Assembly (NCBI RefSeq): GCF_904846415.1
Contig: NZ_CAJHAR010000005.1
Location: 1 to 64,000 of the forward strand
DNA length: 64,000 nucleotides
Origin: Psychrobacter piscatorii
GTDB lineage: Bacteria; Pseudomonadota; Gammaproteobacteria; Pseudomonadales; Moraxellaceae
Reading direction: 5' to 3'
Made by a program: the position numbers and the translations under genes
Shown: positions 1 through 9,173 of the stretch, in pieces
How positions within the stretch are numbered: the first letter of the stretch is position 1
How the letters are laid out: every line of letters begins with the position of its first letter
Notes under the pieces: generated by a model
Told to the model about the DNA's origin: nothing
The model's input: only the letters and a program-made list of their open reading frames with translations
Database searches by the model: none

Positions 1-43
1 TACCGCTTTTGCTTTTTACACACTTTATTACACACTGTGTAAA

Positions 44-82
44 AATAAAAAAGCCCCAAGAACTCAGTATTTAAGGGGCTTT
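44..82 (-). terminator. Rho-independent terminator of map
   Basis: An 8-bp stem (AAAGCCCC, 50-57, pairing with GGGGCTTT, 75-82) is followed on the minus strand by a T-rich run at about 44-52. It lies 66 bases past the stop codon of the methionine aminopeptidase gene. A CAGT tandem repeat (about 83-98) sits between them. Confidence 0.75.
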
Positions 83-147
83 CAGTCAGTCAGTCAGCAG
101 GATTACATAGTTTTTGCTATATTCTCCGAAAGCGATCTTTTATTGTC

Positions 148-945
148 TTACTGTGTCAAAAAACTCAAATCTTCTTCAGGGCGCGTGGTAAATACTTCAC
201 AGCCATTGTCTGTTACGACCATCGTATGCTCCCACTGAGCGGACAGTTTGCGGTCTTTGGTAATCGCTGTCCACTCATCTGGCAAGATCTTAGTTTGCCA
301 TGTACCTTGGTTAATCATCGGCTCGATGGTAAAGGTCATGCCGGTTTTTAGCTCAAAACCAGTGCCTTTTTTGCCGTAATGCATGACTTGTGGCTCGTGG
401 TGAAATTCGTTACTAATACCGTGTCCACAGAACTCACGAACGATACTAAAGCGCTCAGGCTCGACCACTGCTTGAATGGCAGCACCAACATCGCCTAGAC
501 GCGCGCCGTTTTTGACCACACTCATGCCAGCATATAAGGCATCCTGTGCGACTTTGCAAATACGCTGCGCCATGATAGAACCATTACCAACGATCCACAT
601 TTTTGAGGTGTCGCCATAGTAGCCATCTTTGATGACAGTCACATCAATATTGATGATATCACCATCTTTGAGTAGCTTGCTTTCTGTTGGGATACCGTGG
701 CAGACCACGTGATTGACTGATGTACAAATAGACTTTGGGAAACCATTATAGTTAAGCGGCGCAGGAATAGCCTGCTGCACATTAACGATATAGTCATGAG
801 CGATTTGGTTAAGCGCTTCGGTACTGACGCCAACTTTGACGTGCTCGTCGAGCATTACCAAGACATCACTAGCGAGTTTACCGGCTACGCGCATTTTTTC
901 TATGGCGTCGGCGGACTGGATAAGAGATTTTTTAGTCATCATCAT
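148..945 (-). CDS. map: Type I methionine aminopeptidase
   Basis: Cytosolic metalloprotease that removes the initiator methionine from nascent proteins. The 265-residue length fits the short type I enzymes. The expected metal ligands are visible in order: two Asp in IDVTVIKDGYYGDTSKMW, His in GHGISNEFHHEP, Glu in FTIEPMIN and Glu in WEHTMVVTD. Three consecutive ATG codons (945, 942, 939) can each serve as start and the upstream Shine-Dalgarno signal is weak, so the first residues are uncertain. The gene stands alone, divergent from the lipase gene and followed by its own terminator. Assignment is firm from the ligand pattern. Confidence 0.96.
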   Translation of the reverse strand: MMMTKKSLIQSADAIEKMRVAGKLASDVLVMLDEHVKVGVSTEALNQIAHDYIVNVQQAIPAPLNYNGFPKSICTSVNHVVCHGIPTESKLLKDGDIINIDVTVIKDGYYGDTSKMWIVGNGSIMAQRICKVAQDALYAGMSVVKNGARLGDVGAAIQAVVEPERFSIVREFCGHGISNEFHHEPQVMHYGKKGTGFELKTGMTFTIEPMINQGTWQTKILPDEWTAITKDRKLSAQWEHTMVVTDNGCEVFTTRPEEDLSFLTQ

Positions 946-1238
946 CTGTCTTATAATTATGGGTTTAATGTGGATAGATTATACCATAAATGGATGAATG
1001 GCAGTTTCATGTTAAGTGATAGTGAACCTATCATTATTATTGATAATAATTGCTTTACCGCGTGGTAGAGACGGTTGTGACTCTTTAGTCACGATAATAT
1101 ATTCATTTTTTGACAATTTAGTTGAATCTTGTAGAATATATAAGTAATGTAATTTTGCATGCTAAAGGGATTAGCTGCCATCTTTGCCGATATTATGAGG
1201 TAAAGATAATCACAATTAATGATAACAAGGATGTTGTT

Positions 1239-2315
1239 ATGACGCTTTCCTCATCTATTCGCGCCGCGCTCACGCCAAAAGCATTTTTGCCAATACTGGG
1301 TTCTATCAGTACTGGTGTCCTGTTAATGACGATGCAAACCACCTCTGCTCAAGCGGCAGGCCAATACTATAATTGTGCCAATGCCAATGGCTGTACGCTA
1401 GTCGACAGCAAGTATTTTACCTCTAATTATACCAAAACTCAGTATCCAGTGGTCATGGCGCATGGACTTGGCGGCTTTACCAAGCTGTTTGGGGTTTTAG
1501 ATTATTTCAACGGAATTCCTCAGGAATTGATGAAAGGTGGCTCAGAGGTATACACCACCAAAACATCAGCGGTTAATAATAGCGAAGTGCGCGGCGAGCA
1601 GCTGTTACAACAGGTAAAAACCATCACTGCTATCTCAGGCGATCCTAAAGTCAATTTATTTGGGCATAGCCAAGGCGGTATCGATATTCGTTATGTCGCT
1701 GGTGTCGCGCCAAAATACGTCGCATCAGTCACAGCAGTATCAAGTCCAGAACAAGGTTCCAAAACCGCCGATTTTGTCAAAAATGTCCTTGAACCAAATA
1801 ATAATACAGGCACGCCGTCAAACGTCACCACAGAGCTAGTGTCAGGCGTATTTAACCTGATCGGCGGTTTTACCGATGTTGGGTCAGGTATCAGTTTTAA
1901 GCAGATACAAGAGCAAGATGGCTGGCAGGCGCTCATGGCGCTATCGACCAGTGGTGCTGCTAAGTTCAATGCCAAATTCCCAGCAGCAATGCCAAAAAGC
2001 TACTGTGGTCAGCCGACCAGTACTGCCGCTAACGGTATCAAATACTATTCATTTAGTGGCGTTGGGCAAGTAACGAGCGCCCTTGACCCTAGTGATTATC
2101 TGCTTGCAGCAACAAGCGTACCGTTTTTATTCGAGGGAAATGATGGTTTGGTTTCTGCCTGCTCGAGTCGACTTGGTTATGTTATTCGTGATAATTACAT
2201 CATGAACCATTTGGATTCAGCAGACCAAGTATTAGGTCTGACGGCATGGGGCGAGTCTGAGCCAAAATCTATCTATCGTACTCAGGTTAATCGTCTGAAA
2301 AACGCCAACTTTTAA
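1239..2315 (+). CDS. Secreted triacylglycerol lipase, foldase-dependent family I
   Basis: Alpha/beta-hydrolase of 358 residues that hydrolyses triacylglycerol esters after export. I start at 1239 because the protein then opens with a Sec signal peptide ending near AQAAGQYY and an AAGG motif precedes it; an upstream in-frame start at 1122 would add 39 residues with no signal character. The mature N terminus is followed by VVMAHGLGG (oxyanion hole). Likely triad: Ser144 in GHSQGG, Asp302 in GNDGL and His324 in MNHLDS. The gene is 27 bases upstream of a lipase-specific foldase, the usual Pseudomonas/Burkholderia arrangement, so export probably runs through type II secretion. The whole system is typical of cold-adapted lipolytic Psychrobacter (inference). 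Confidence 0.93.
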   Translation: MTLSSSIRAALTPKAFLPILGSISTGVLLMTMQTTSAQAAGQYYNCANANGCTLVDSKYFTSNYTKTQYPVVMAHGLGGFTKLFGVLDYFNGIPQELMKGGSEVYTTKTSAVNNSEVRGEQLLQQVKTITAISGDPKVNLFGHSQGGIDIRYVAGVAPKYVASVTAVSSPEQGSKTADFVKNVLEPNNNTGTPSNVTTELVSGVFNLIGGFTDVGSGISFKQIQEQDGWQALMALSTSGAAKFNAKFPAAMPKSYCGQPTSTAANGIKYYSFSGVGQVTSALDPSDYLLAATSVPFLFEGNDGLVSACSSRLGYVIRDNYIMNHLDSADQVLGLTAWGESEPKSIYRTQVNRLKNANF

Positions 2316-2342
2316 GCTGACTTGTAAAAAGAACTCTCATCT

Positions 2343-3446
2343 ATGTCGAAACATCGCCGTCCAGCCTATTTACCAATCGCTGTCATCGCCGTGGTCATCA
2401 TCGCCATCGCTGCGGCGGTGATTATGTGGTTTAAGCCAGATAGTCAACGCATGGACACAGCACAATCAGCATCCAATGCATCTGCGGACGCCTCTGAGAG
2501 TACGCTATCCACTGCGCTAAATAGTGAGCAAACAGAACAAACCGCTTCAGCCCAGAACCAGTCTGCATTTGTCACTGGGTTGGAGCGTTTGCCGCGCTCA
2601 TTGAAAGGCACGCAAGTGGACGGCGAAATCATCATCGATGAAAACAAGCAGTTGGTCGTCACTGAAGGTCTACGGCGTTTATTCGATTATTTTTTATCAG
2701 CAATAGGAGAGGAGGACGAAGCCGTTATTTTTGCGCGTGTCGAGAGTTATATTCGCCACCACACCCCAGAGCCTGCTGCCAGTCAAGCAGTCGCTATCTT
2801 TGGCAAATATGTGGCGTATCTCAAAGCACTGCCTGAGATAGAAAAGCGTTATGGTAATCTGCAATTGCAAGCGACCAAAAATGGTGAGCTAGATTTGAAT
2901 GCAGTTGCTCAGCAAAAGCAGGATGTGGCTAACTTACGTCAGCAGTATTTTGACAAAACCACCATCGCGGCATTCTTTGGTGCTAGCGATAGTTATGATG
3001 ACTATAGTATGGAGATGGTCAGAATCAATCAGAATCAGCAAATGAGCGAAGCACAGAAACAAGCCGCTAGACAAGACTATATTAGTCGCTTGCCAGACAG
3101 TGCTATCAAAACCAATATCATGCAGCAGGCCAATCTTGGTGAGCTTATGGTTCGTACTGAACAGATGAAAGCGGCAGGTGCCAGCCCTGAAGCGCTATAC
3201 AATATGCGCCGAGAGCTAGTAGGTGCACCAGCGGCAGAGAGACTGGCACAAGTCGATCAAGAAGATGCCAATTTTGATCAGCGTTTCACTCAGTATCAGA
3301 AACAAAAGGAGCAACTATTGAGCCAAAATACCAATTCAGCAGAGGCGCAAACTCAAATAAATCAACTTGAGCAGCAACTATTTGATGACGCTGAGCGCAA
3401 GCGCTTGTCCGGTTATGCAGCGTTGCAAGAAACCAAAACTCAGTAA
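2343..3446 (+). CDS. lifO: Lipase-specific foldase (lipase chaperone)
   Basis: Membrane-anchored periplasmic steric chaperone needed to fold the lipase encoded just upstream. It has 367 residues. A hydrophobic anchor lies at about residues 10-30 and is followed by a Ser/Ala/Gln-rich linker. The foldase signature RxxFDYxLSAxGE is seen as RRLFDYFLSAIGEED near residues 110-125. The rest is helical and Gln/Glu-rich, as expected for the arms that wrap the lipase. The 27-base spacing from the lipase suggests one transcript. Confidence 0.94.
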   Translation: MSKHRRPAYLPIAVIAVVIIAIAAAVIMWFKPDSQRMDTAQSASNASADASESTLSTALNSEQTEQTASAQNQSAFVTGLERLPRSLKGTQVDGEIIIDENKQLVVTEGLRRLFDYFLSAIGEEDEAVIFARVESYIRHHTPEPAASQAVAIFGKYVAYLKALPEIEKRYGNLQLQATKNGELDLNAVAQQKQDVANLRQQYFDKTTIAAFFGASDSYDDYSMEMVRINQNQQMSEAQKQAARQDYISRLPDSAIKTNIMQQANLGELMVRTEQMKAAGASPEALYNMRRELVGAPAAERLAQVDQEDANFDQRFTQYQKQKEQLLSQNTNSAEAQTQINQLEQQLFDDAERKRLSGYAALQETKTQ

Positions 3447-3619
3447 GCATATTTCATTAACATTAATTAACTTACAGCAATATAAGAGATAGGTATGCTA
3501 AAAGTGTGAGTAAGCTATGATCATTGGGAGAAGTCAGGCCTGATATCTGTAGCTTTAGTACAATGGTAGTAATCTTTCAATTGAACCAACAGTCTATTAA
3601 AACGATTCTAGGAGCTAAT

Positions 3620-3751
3620 ATGAAAAACTTAACCAAAGCATTGATGACAGGTATTGTCATGGTAACGGTACTCGTCGGGTGCCAATCGATGTCAAGTATG
3701 ACAGCGCCCGCGACTGAAGAGCCAAATATTACTGGTACAGATGTGATCTAA
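3620..3751 (+). CDS. Small lipoprotein, 43 residues
   Basis: Short lipoprotein of unknown function. The start at 3620 follows a clear GGAG site (3611-3614), whereas the longer in-frame reading from 3524 has no signal. The N terminus MKNLTKALMTG leads into a hydrophobic stretch and the lipobox VLVGC, leaving only about 20 mature residues. The signal peptide resembles that of the META lipoprotein at 4238 (MKNMTKVMM...), so the two may share ancestry by local duplication followed by truncation; that is inference. A terminator follows about 90 bases later. Confidence 0.65.
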   Translation: MKNLTKALMTGIVMVTVLVGCQSMSSMTAPATEEPNITGTDVI

Positions 3752-3841
3752 GCTAGTTATTAATACGTGTACTGAGGCCTATATGTATTACTCAAGGTTT
3801 CGATAAACGATATCAGTCATCAGATGCGATAGTCGCACGAT

Positions 3842-3873
3842 AAAAACACCTCACTATTTAGTGGGGTGTTTTC
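3842..3873 (+). terminator. Rho-independent terminator after small lipoprotein gene
   Basis: An AAAACACC/GGTGTTTT stem with a loop rich in A and T ends in a T run. It closes the lipoprotein unit and probably also the lipase-foldase transcript. Confidence 0.75.
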
Positions 3874-3966
3874 GTATCAGCTGACATCTGCCAAGAGAAG
3901 GTTTAAATAAAACCTCATCAAGAAAAGTGACACCATCGTTGAAAAATAGCATTGATAGTAAATATC

Positions 3967-4026
3967 AGTAGTTAGTAGTTAGTAGTTAGTAGTTAGTAGT
4001 TAGTAGTTAGTAGTCAGTAGTCAGTA
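3967..4026. repeat. Heptanucleotide tandem repeat (AGTTAGT)n
   Basis: About eight head-to-tail copies of the 7-mer AGTTAGT, the last two changed to AGTCAGT. It lies in the 486-base non-coding stretch (3752-4237) between the two small lipoprotein genes. Besides the terminator at 3842 and this array I see no gene in that stretch. The array ends roughly 210 bases before the next start codon, so it could alter promoter spacing by slippage, but it cannot shift a reading frame. Confidence 0.85.
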
Positions 4027-4237
4027 GGATGTATGAGGCAAAAAATATCCGCCAAGTGCTTACTCAATTGATAATGACAGTCACTGGTGAGTCAGACAAA
4101 ATATCGCTACTGTCTGAAACAGTGAATAAGACAATCAACCATAATAAATCAAAATTCTGAATGCGCTTGTTGGGTCTCGTGTCAAGTAGGACCTTATGCT
4201 CAGCAAGATTTTTGGATTCAATAAAAAAGGAATGTAT

Positions 4238-4726
4238 ATGAAAAATATGACGAAAGTGATGATGGCAGCTACCTTTTCAGTTAGTGCTCTTGCGGCTGGT
4301 TGCCAGACAACGGCTACCTTGCCTGCGCCAGCCAGTCAGCCCGTCACTGTAGAGGCGTTACAAGCGCACAATTGGCAGTTGGTTGATGCCAAACGTAGTA
4401 ACGGTGAGCAAGTGTCTCAGCTGTTCTTTGATCCAGCCAAGCCTTTAACGTTAAGCTTCATGAACGACAATGGTAGAAACTACGTGGCATTTATGAACAC
4501 GTGCAACAATATGAGCGCGGGCTACAGTGTCGTCAATGGTGATGTACAGATCAAAAACGGCATCAGCACAATGATGGCCTGCCCTGAACCACAAGCCAGC
4601 TTTGATACAGCGACCCTAGCAACGGTACAAGGCAAATACAGCCTCAGTAAAAATGCCAAAAATGTCCCTGTCTTAACCATCAAAAATGACAATCAAGTGG
4701 CTTACTTTAAAGCCGTCTCTAAATAA
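4238..4726 (+). CDS. META/HslJ-like domain lipoprotein
   Basis: Envelope lipoprotein of 162 residues with a META domain. In E. coli the related HslJ is linked to heat shock and novobiocin resistance; no enzymatic role is known. I choose ATG 4238 because AGGA (4228-4231) is 6 bases upstream; ATG 4232 is also in frame. The signal peptide ends in the lipobox LAAGC. The domain begins at QAHNWQLVDAKR, with the conserved FMNTCNNMSAGY segment and a second Cys in MMACPEP that may form a disulfide. It has its own terminator, so it is probably monocistronic. Confidence 0.8.
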   Translation: MKNMTKVMMAATFSVSALAAGCQTTATLPAPASQPVTVEALQAHNWQLVDAKRSNGEQVSQLFFDPAKPLTLSFMNDNGRNYVAFMNTCNNMSAGYSVVNGDVQIKNGISTMMACPEPQASFDTATLATVQGKYSLSKNAKNVPVLTIKNDNQVAYFKAVSK

Positions 4727-4761
4727 GCGAGCGATGTATAAATACGCTGGTTAGATTTGAT

Positions 4762-4792
4762 AAGGCCTCACTAATATGTGGGGCCTTTTTTT
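4762..4792 (+). terminator. Rho-independent terminator of META lipoprotein gene
   Basis: An AAGGCCTCAC/GTGGGGCCTT hairpin with a 6-base loop is followed by a run of seven or more T. It overlaps the 5' end of the longest reading of the next ORF, which argues that the next protein starts further downstream. Confidence 0.8.
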
Positions 4793-4871
4793 GTCCAAAG
4801 TTTGTCGAATTTTACGCTACACTAGAGTGATGCTGCTGTCATACCTTAGCGATTTTATTGGATACTATTTT

Positions 4872-5891
4872 ATGTTTAAAACCATTATGTCAAAACCAAC
4901 CACGAATAACATCACGATAAAAGGGGCGACGACGATCGCTATATTGGCGGCTCTCACTGGCTGTCAGACACTGCCGAGTGCTGAAATGAAAAAACCGACC
5001 AGTACAGTGGATAGCAATCCACTGACCGCTGCTATGCCTGCCGTTGATCGTCAAGGACACATTGCTTATGTGGAAGAGCAAGGGTCAGGGAGCGCCAAAG
5101 TATCGACACTCTATAGCATCCGTCCTGATGGCAGTAATCGTCAGCTCATCGATCAGATCACAGGTTATATCTATGCGCCAGCGTGGTCGGCTGATGGGCA
5201 ACTGCTTGCTTATAGCAAACAAGCCCCGCGTGAGCATCCTAAAATATATATTTACGACCGCAGCAGCAAGACGCGCAATCTGGTCGTCAATGTCGAAGGC
5301 AGTAATATGTCAGCGTCATTCTCACCTGATGGCCAACACCTGCTCTATAGCTCAACTGTCGGTGGTAATGCTGATATCTATAAGATGCGCCTGAGCGATG
5401 GCGAAACCAAGCAATTAACGGCACTACCGAGCACTGAGGTACAGCCCAGCTATGCAGCTGACGGCAAAAGCTTTGTCTATACCAGTGACAAAGTCCGTGC
5501 TGGGCGCCCACGTATCTACCGTTATCAGTTTGCAACGGGTCAAGCCACGCCTGTACCGACCAATGGCTATGTCGCCAGTCCCCAGCTAAGTATGGATGGT
5601 CAGCGCATGGCTTACCTAAACGGTCGTAAGGCGGCTGTTATGACGCTGGCGACTGGACAAGTGATCAATCTGGCAGAAACTGGACTCGATGAACCGGCAC
5701 GTCTATCTCCTTCTGGAAGTTATGCGGTCTATCCAACGCGTCATTCAAAAATCAGCGGGCAAGTAGGCGATCAAAGTTTAGGAAGTCAAAAAGGTGGCGA
5801 TTTGGTTATTCATTCGCTCTTGGGTAACACAAGTTACGCTATCAATAGCCAAAATGCTGGCGTCGTACGCTCACCGATATGGGGTCGTTAA
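4872..5891 (+). CDS. TolB-like beta-propeller lipoprotein
   Basis: Lipoprotein of about 339 residues built from PD40/WD40-like repeats such as YAPAWSADGQLLAYS, MSASFSPDGQHLLYS, QPSYAADGKSFVYTS and SPQLSMDGQRMAYLN. Such repeats form the propeller of TolB, but there is no tol-pal operon here and the N-terminal TolB domain is missing, so it is a paralogue of unknown role. The lipobox is LAALTGC. The start is uncertain: ATG 4872 and ATG 4887 are both possible and neither has a good Shine-Dalgarno. The reading from 4776 is rejected because it overlaps the preceding terminator. Confidence 0.8.
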   Translation: MFKTIMSKPTTNNITIKGATTIAILAALTGCQTLPSAEMKKPTSTVDSNPLTAAMPAVDRQGHIAYVEEQGSGSAKVSTLYSIRPDGSNRQLIDQITGYIYAPAWSADGQLLAYSKQAPREHPKIYIYDRSSKTRNLVVNVEGSNMSASFSPDGQHLLYSSTVGGNADIYKMRLSDGETKQLTALPSTEVQPSYAADGKSFVYTSDKVRAGRPRIYRYQFATGQATPVPTNGYVASPQLSMDGQRMAYLNGRKAAVMTLATGQVINLAETGLDEPARLSPSGSYAVYPTRHSKISGQVGDQSLGSQKGGDLVIHSLLGNTSYAINSQNAGVVRSPIWGR

Positions 5892-6073
5892 TAGCAACAG
5901 CTATATATTATGTAATGAAATGTATATATAATCATTAATAAAGGAACATAAGTTGATTCTGGAAATAGAAATATAACGGCATCAAGTCGAGCAATCGTCA
6001 TTCATGTCATACCAAGCTATGTAACTGAGTCATTAAGATACTAGATTAAGTGAGTAAAGGGAGAAGAGGTGTC

Positions 6074-6730
6074 ATGCAAGAAGCTTTTTTAGTATTTATC
6101 ACTAAAATCAGTTTATACCCCACGATTATTTTTACGGGGCTTGTGATGTTTGTCACCTTATATTGGGTCGTATCACTGCTTGGTATGACAGATATGGACA
6201 GCGTCGATCTTGGTGACGCAGGCGGTGATGTGGATGTCTCCAACTTATCGTCAACAGGTTTTTTCACGGGTCTCATGCTGAAGTTTGGCCTTTATGGCGT
6301 CCCTCTCATTATCATACTCAGCTTAATTAGTTTGATTGGTTGGCTGCTGAGCTATCTGTACACCAGCTTTTTACATCAAAACGTTGACTCAGGCATTCTG
6401 TATTACCTGTTCGGCACAGGGGCACTCATTTTTGTCTTGGTTGTGTCCATGTGGTTGACTGGTCTTATCATCTCGCCCATCCGCAAAAATATCGCCAAAA
6501 TCCCCAAGCGCAATTCGTCTAGTAATGTGGGCAAAATCGCTGTGGTACGCACGCTCAGTGTGACCGACAAGCATGGCGAAGCTGCGCTCAATGATGGCGG
6601 TGCAGGATTGATACTCAAGATTCGCTCAGATATGAGCGACAATCAGCTAAAACAAGGCGATAAAGTAGTGTTAGTAGAATATTTAGATAATACCAACACT
6701 TATCGCGTAACGCCTGTTAAAGACAAATAA
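6074..6730 (+). CDS. YqiJ/NfeD-like membrane protein with OB-fold domain
   Basis: Membrane protein of about 218 residues. Two or three hydrophobic segments (near residues 10-40, 75-105 and 120-145) are followed by a soluble C-terminal part (VGKIAVVRTLSVTDKHGEA...) that looks like the OB-fold of NfeD-type proteins. E. coli YqiJ has the same layout and sits next to the flotillin YqiK. NfeD-like proteins act with SPFH proteins in membrane microdomains. The start at 6074 follows GAGG at 6066-6069; a GTG at 6050 is in frame but less likely. It lies 116 bases upstream of the flotillin gene and is probably co-transcribed. Confidence 0.75.
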   Translation: MQEAFLVFITKISLYPTIIFTGLVMFVTLYWVVSLLGMTDMDSVDLGDAGGDVDVSNLSSTGFFTGLMLKFGLYGVPLIIILSLISLIGWLLSYLYTSFLHQNVDSGILYYLFGTGALIFVLVVSMWLTGLIISPIRKNIAKIPKRNSSSNVGKIAVVRTLSVTDKHGEAALNDGGAGLILKIRSDMSDNQLKQGDKVVLVEYLDNTNTYRVTPVKDK

Positions 6731-6846
6731 CGCTCATCAATGATATTGGTCAGTGAACGATGGCTCAATAATATAAAAAATAAGTATTTGGTAAATATAG
6801 TAAGGGTTTTAAATTCGCTTGGAATGTTTTAATTAAAGGAATGGAT

Positions 6847-8922
6847 ATGGATATACTCATTATCGTCGGCGTGGTTGTGGTGCTGGCGTTTGTTTTTATG
6901 ATGGTTGCGCTTTTGATGCTCAAAGCCTTTTACGTCAAGGTTGAGCAGGGCAAAGCACTGATTATCAACGGCGTGAGTAAAATCGCCGTACGTTTTGATG
7001 GTGGCTTTGTTTGGCCAGTCATCAATAAAAAAGAGCTGATGAAAATCTCGCTGATCACCCTAGAGGTGGACAGACGCGGCAAAGAAGGTCTGATTTGTGC
7101 GGACAATATGCGTGCGGACATCACAGTCGCATTTTATCTACGGGTGAATGAAACCGAAGAAGATGTGCTCAAAGTCGCCAAATCCGTCGGCGTCGAGAGA
7201 GCGTCTGATAAAGTCGCGGTCAATGAGCTATTCAATGCTAAGTTTTCAGAAGCGCTAAAGACCGTCGGTAAGCAGATTGATTTTGTCAAACTGTTCGAAA
7301 ACCGCAGTCAGTTCCGTGACAGTATCGTCCAAGAAATCGGTAACGATCTCAACGGCTATGTCTTAGAAGATGTGGCGATTGACTACCTAGAGCAAACGCC
7401 AAAAGTATCGCTAGACTCAAGCAATATCCTAGATGCTGAGGGTATCAAAAAAATCACTCAGCTAACGGCATTTCAAAACGTCATTACCAATGAGCTTGAG
7501 CGTGACGAAGAGCTGGCGGTTAAGAAAAAGAACGTCGAAACCCGAGAGGCAATGCTGGAGCTAGAGCGTCAACAAGCCGATGCCGAAGCCAAGCAAAAGC
7601 GTGAAATCTCATCAGTAATCGCTCGTGAAACCGCTGAAACTCGCAAGATTGAAGAAGAAGAACGCAAAAAGTCAGAAACCGCCATCATCATGGTAGAGCA
7701 AGATTTGGCGATTCAGCGTGAGAACCAGCAACGTGAAATCGAAGTGGCGGGTCAGAACCGCTTACGTGCTGTGGTCATCGAAGAAGAAAAAGTCACGCGT
7801 GCTCGCGATCTAGAAATCGTCTCGCGTGAGCGTGAAGTTGACTTGCAACGTATCGAAGCCGAGCGCGCGATTGAGCTTGAGAAAAAAGAAATCGCCAACG
7901 TCATTCGTGAACGTATCGCGGTCGACAAAACTGTGGCGCAAGAAGAAGAGCGTATCAAAGAGGTTCGCGAAGTCAGCGAAGCGGAGCGCTCTAAGCAAAC
8001 GCGCGTACTGGCTGCCGAAGCAGATGCTGAAGAACTCAAAGTGCGTCAGGTGAAAAAAGCGGAAGCCGAAGAGCTATCCGCCAAGCATAAAGCTGTCGAG
8101 ATTACCACGCTGGCTAATGCCAATCTGGAAGCCTCCGCGAAAGATGCAGAAGCCAAAATCAAAATGGCAGAAGGTATCAAAGCAGAAGAGTCAGCGCATG
8201 GCTTTGCTGAAGCGGCGATTCAAGAAGCCAAATCAGTATCGCTTGAAAAAGAAGGTATTGCGAGAGCGAATGTCATCAAGGCAACTGGACAGGCTCAGGC
8301 TCAGACAGACCGTGAAAAAGGGATGGCTGAAGCCGAAGTTATCGCGGCTCGCGGTGCGTCTAAAGCAAAAGCCGAGCGTGACATCGGTATGGTCGATGCA
8401 GAGATTGTTGCCGCTCGCGGTGAATCTAATGCCAAAGCCGAGCGTGATGTCGGTATGGCCAATGCTGAAGTTATCGCCGCTCGCGGTGAGTCAAACGCCA
8501 AGGCAGAGCGTGACGTTGGACTGGCAAAAGCCGAAGTCACTCGTGCGCACTTCCAAGCCGAAGCAGATGGTCTGGTCGAGAAGTTCAATGCCATGGGTAG
8601 CATGAGCAAAGAAGCACGTGAGCACGAAGAGTTCCGCATGGGTCTTGAGACCGCGCTACAAGAAGCATTGGCATCTATTGACGCAGGTAAAGAGATTGCC
8701 AAAGAAAACGCCGAAGTCTTGGCAGTGGCGCTCCAAAAAGCCAAAATCGATATTGTCGGCGGTGAAGCGCACTTCTTTGACAACTTTGCCAAATCATTGT
8801 CGATCGGTAAAGCCATTGATGGCCTAGCGGGTAAGTCAGACACGTTAAGCGGTATTATCAATGGGGTTATGGCCAATCAAGCCATGAAAGCCAACCAGTC
8901 AAATGATGACAGAACCGCTTAA
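6847..8922 (+). CDS. Flotillin-like SPFH-domain protein
   Basis: Membrane scaffold protein of 691 residues. It has an N-terminal membrane anchor (about residues 3-28), an SPFH/band-7 domain (to about 210) and a very long Glu/Ala/Lys-rich coiled coil. It resembles E. coli YqiK but is longer by more than 100 residues. Part of the extra length is a perfect-phase triplication of a 22-residue unit (8332-8529). ATG 6847 is preferred over 6841: AAGGA ends at 6840, directly against the first ATG and 6 bases from the second. With the upstream OB-fold gene and the downstream giant ATPase it forms a conserved-looking trio; the physiological role is not known to me. Confidence 0.88.
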   Translation: MDILIIVGVVVVLAFVFMMVALLMLKAFYVKVEQGKALIINGVSKIAVRFDGGFVWPVINKKELMKISLITLEVDRRGKEGLICADNMRADITVAFYLRVNETEEDVLKVAKSVGVERASDKVAVNELFNAKFSEALKTVGKQIDFVKLFENRSQFRDSIVQEIGNDLNGYVLEDVAIDYLEQTPKVSLDSSNILDAEGIKKITQLTAFQNVITNELERDEELAVKKKNVETREAMLELERQQADAEAKQKREISSVIARETAETRKIEEEERKKSETAIIMVEQDLAIQRENQQREIEVAGQNRLRAVVIEEEKVTRARDLEIVSREREVDLQRIEAERAIELEKKEIANVIRERIAVDKTVAQEEERIKEVREVSEAERSKQTRVLAAEADAEELKVRQVKKAEAEELSAKHKAVEITTLANANLEASAKDAEAKIKMAEGIKAEESAHGFAEAAIQEAKSVSLEKEGIARANVIKATGQAQAQTDREKGMAEAEVIAARGASKAKAERDIGMVDAEIVAARGESNAKAERDVGMANAEVIAARGESNAKAERDVGLAKAEVTRAHFQAEADGLVEKFNAMGSMSKEAREHEEFRMGLETALQEALASIDAGKEIAKENAEVLAVALQKAKIDIVGGEAHFFDNFAKSLSIGKAIDGLAGKSDTLSGIINGVMANQAMKANQSNDDRTA
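8332..8529 (+). repeat. Three tandem 66-bp repeats inside the flotillin gene
   Basis: Each 66-bp unit encodes 22 residues of the type AEVIAARGxSxAKAERDxG. The three copies are in phase and differ mainly at wobble positions. This indicates older duplication under selection for the protein sequence rather than recent slippage. Confidence 0.9.
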
Positions 8923-9038
8923 GTGATGTGTGACTGGTATACATGTCAGTATTTATAAGCATGCTGCATTTATAAGCAAGCTGTCATTTAGGTCGCAGCG
9001 TGCTATGACCCATTCGCGCTAAGCGTGTTAAAGCGCGA

Positions 9039-9115
9039 TAGCCAACTCATTATTCATGATGAGTTGGCTAATCTAAAAAATCGCATCACTTCTACTGATT
9101 TTTTAGATTAGCCAA
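9039..9115 (+). promoter_or_regulatory. Overlapping alternative hairpins upstream of the giant ATPase gene
   Basis: Stem 1 pairs 9039-9050 (TAGCCAACTCAT) with 9059-9070. Stem 2 is a perfect 19-bp pairing of 9064-9082 with 9097-9115 and has a 14-base loop. The right arm of stem 1 and the left arm of stem 2 share bases 9064-9070, so only one can form at a time. This is the geometry of an attenuator or RNA switch. Neither stem is followed by a T run, so simple intrinsic termination is not supported; a role in RNA stability, translation or as a repeat-derived element remains possible. Confidence 0.6.
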
Positions 9116-9173
9116 GTGCTTCTTTACCTTCAATGATTCCTTATTGCCAAAATATAAAAATGGACGAGCAACG

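Noticed and set aside
796..1068. Plus-strand ORF of 90 codons over the map start
   Set aside because: It is largely antisense to map, with no ribosome site; a shadow reading.
3752..4237. CRISPR-like array at the heptamer repeat
   Set aside because: Units are 7 bases, contiguous and without spacers.
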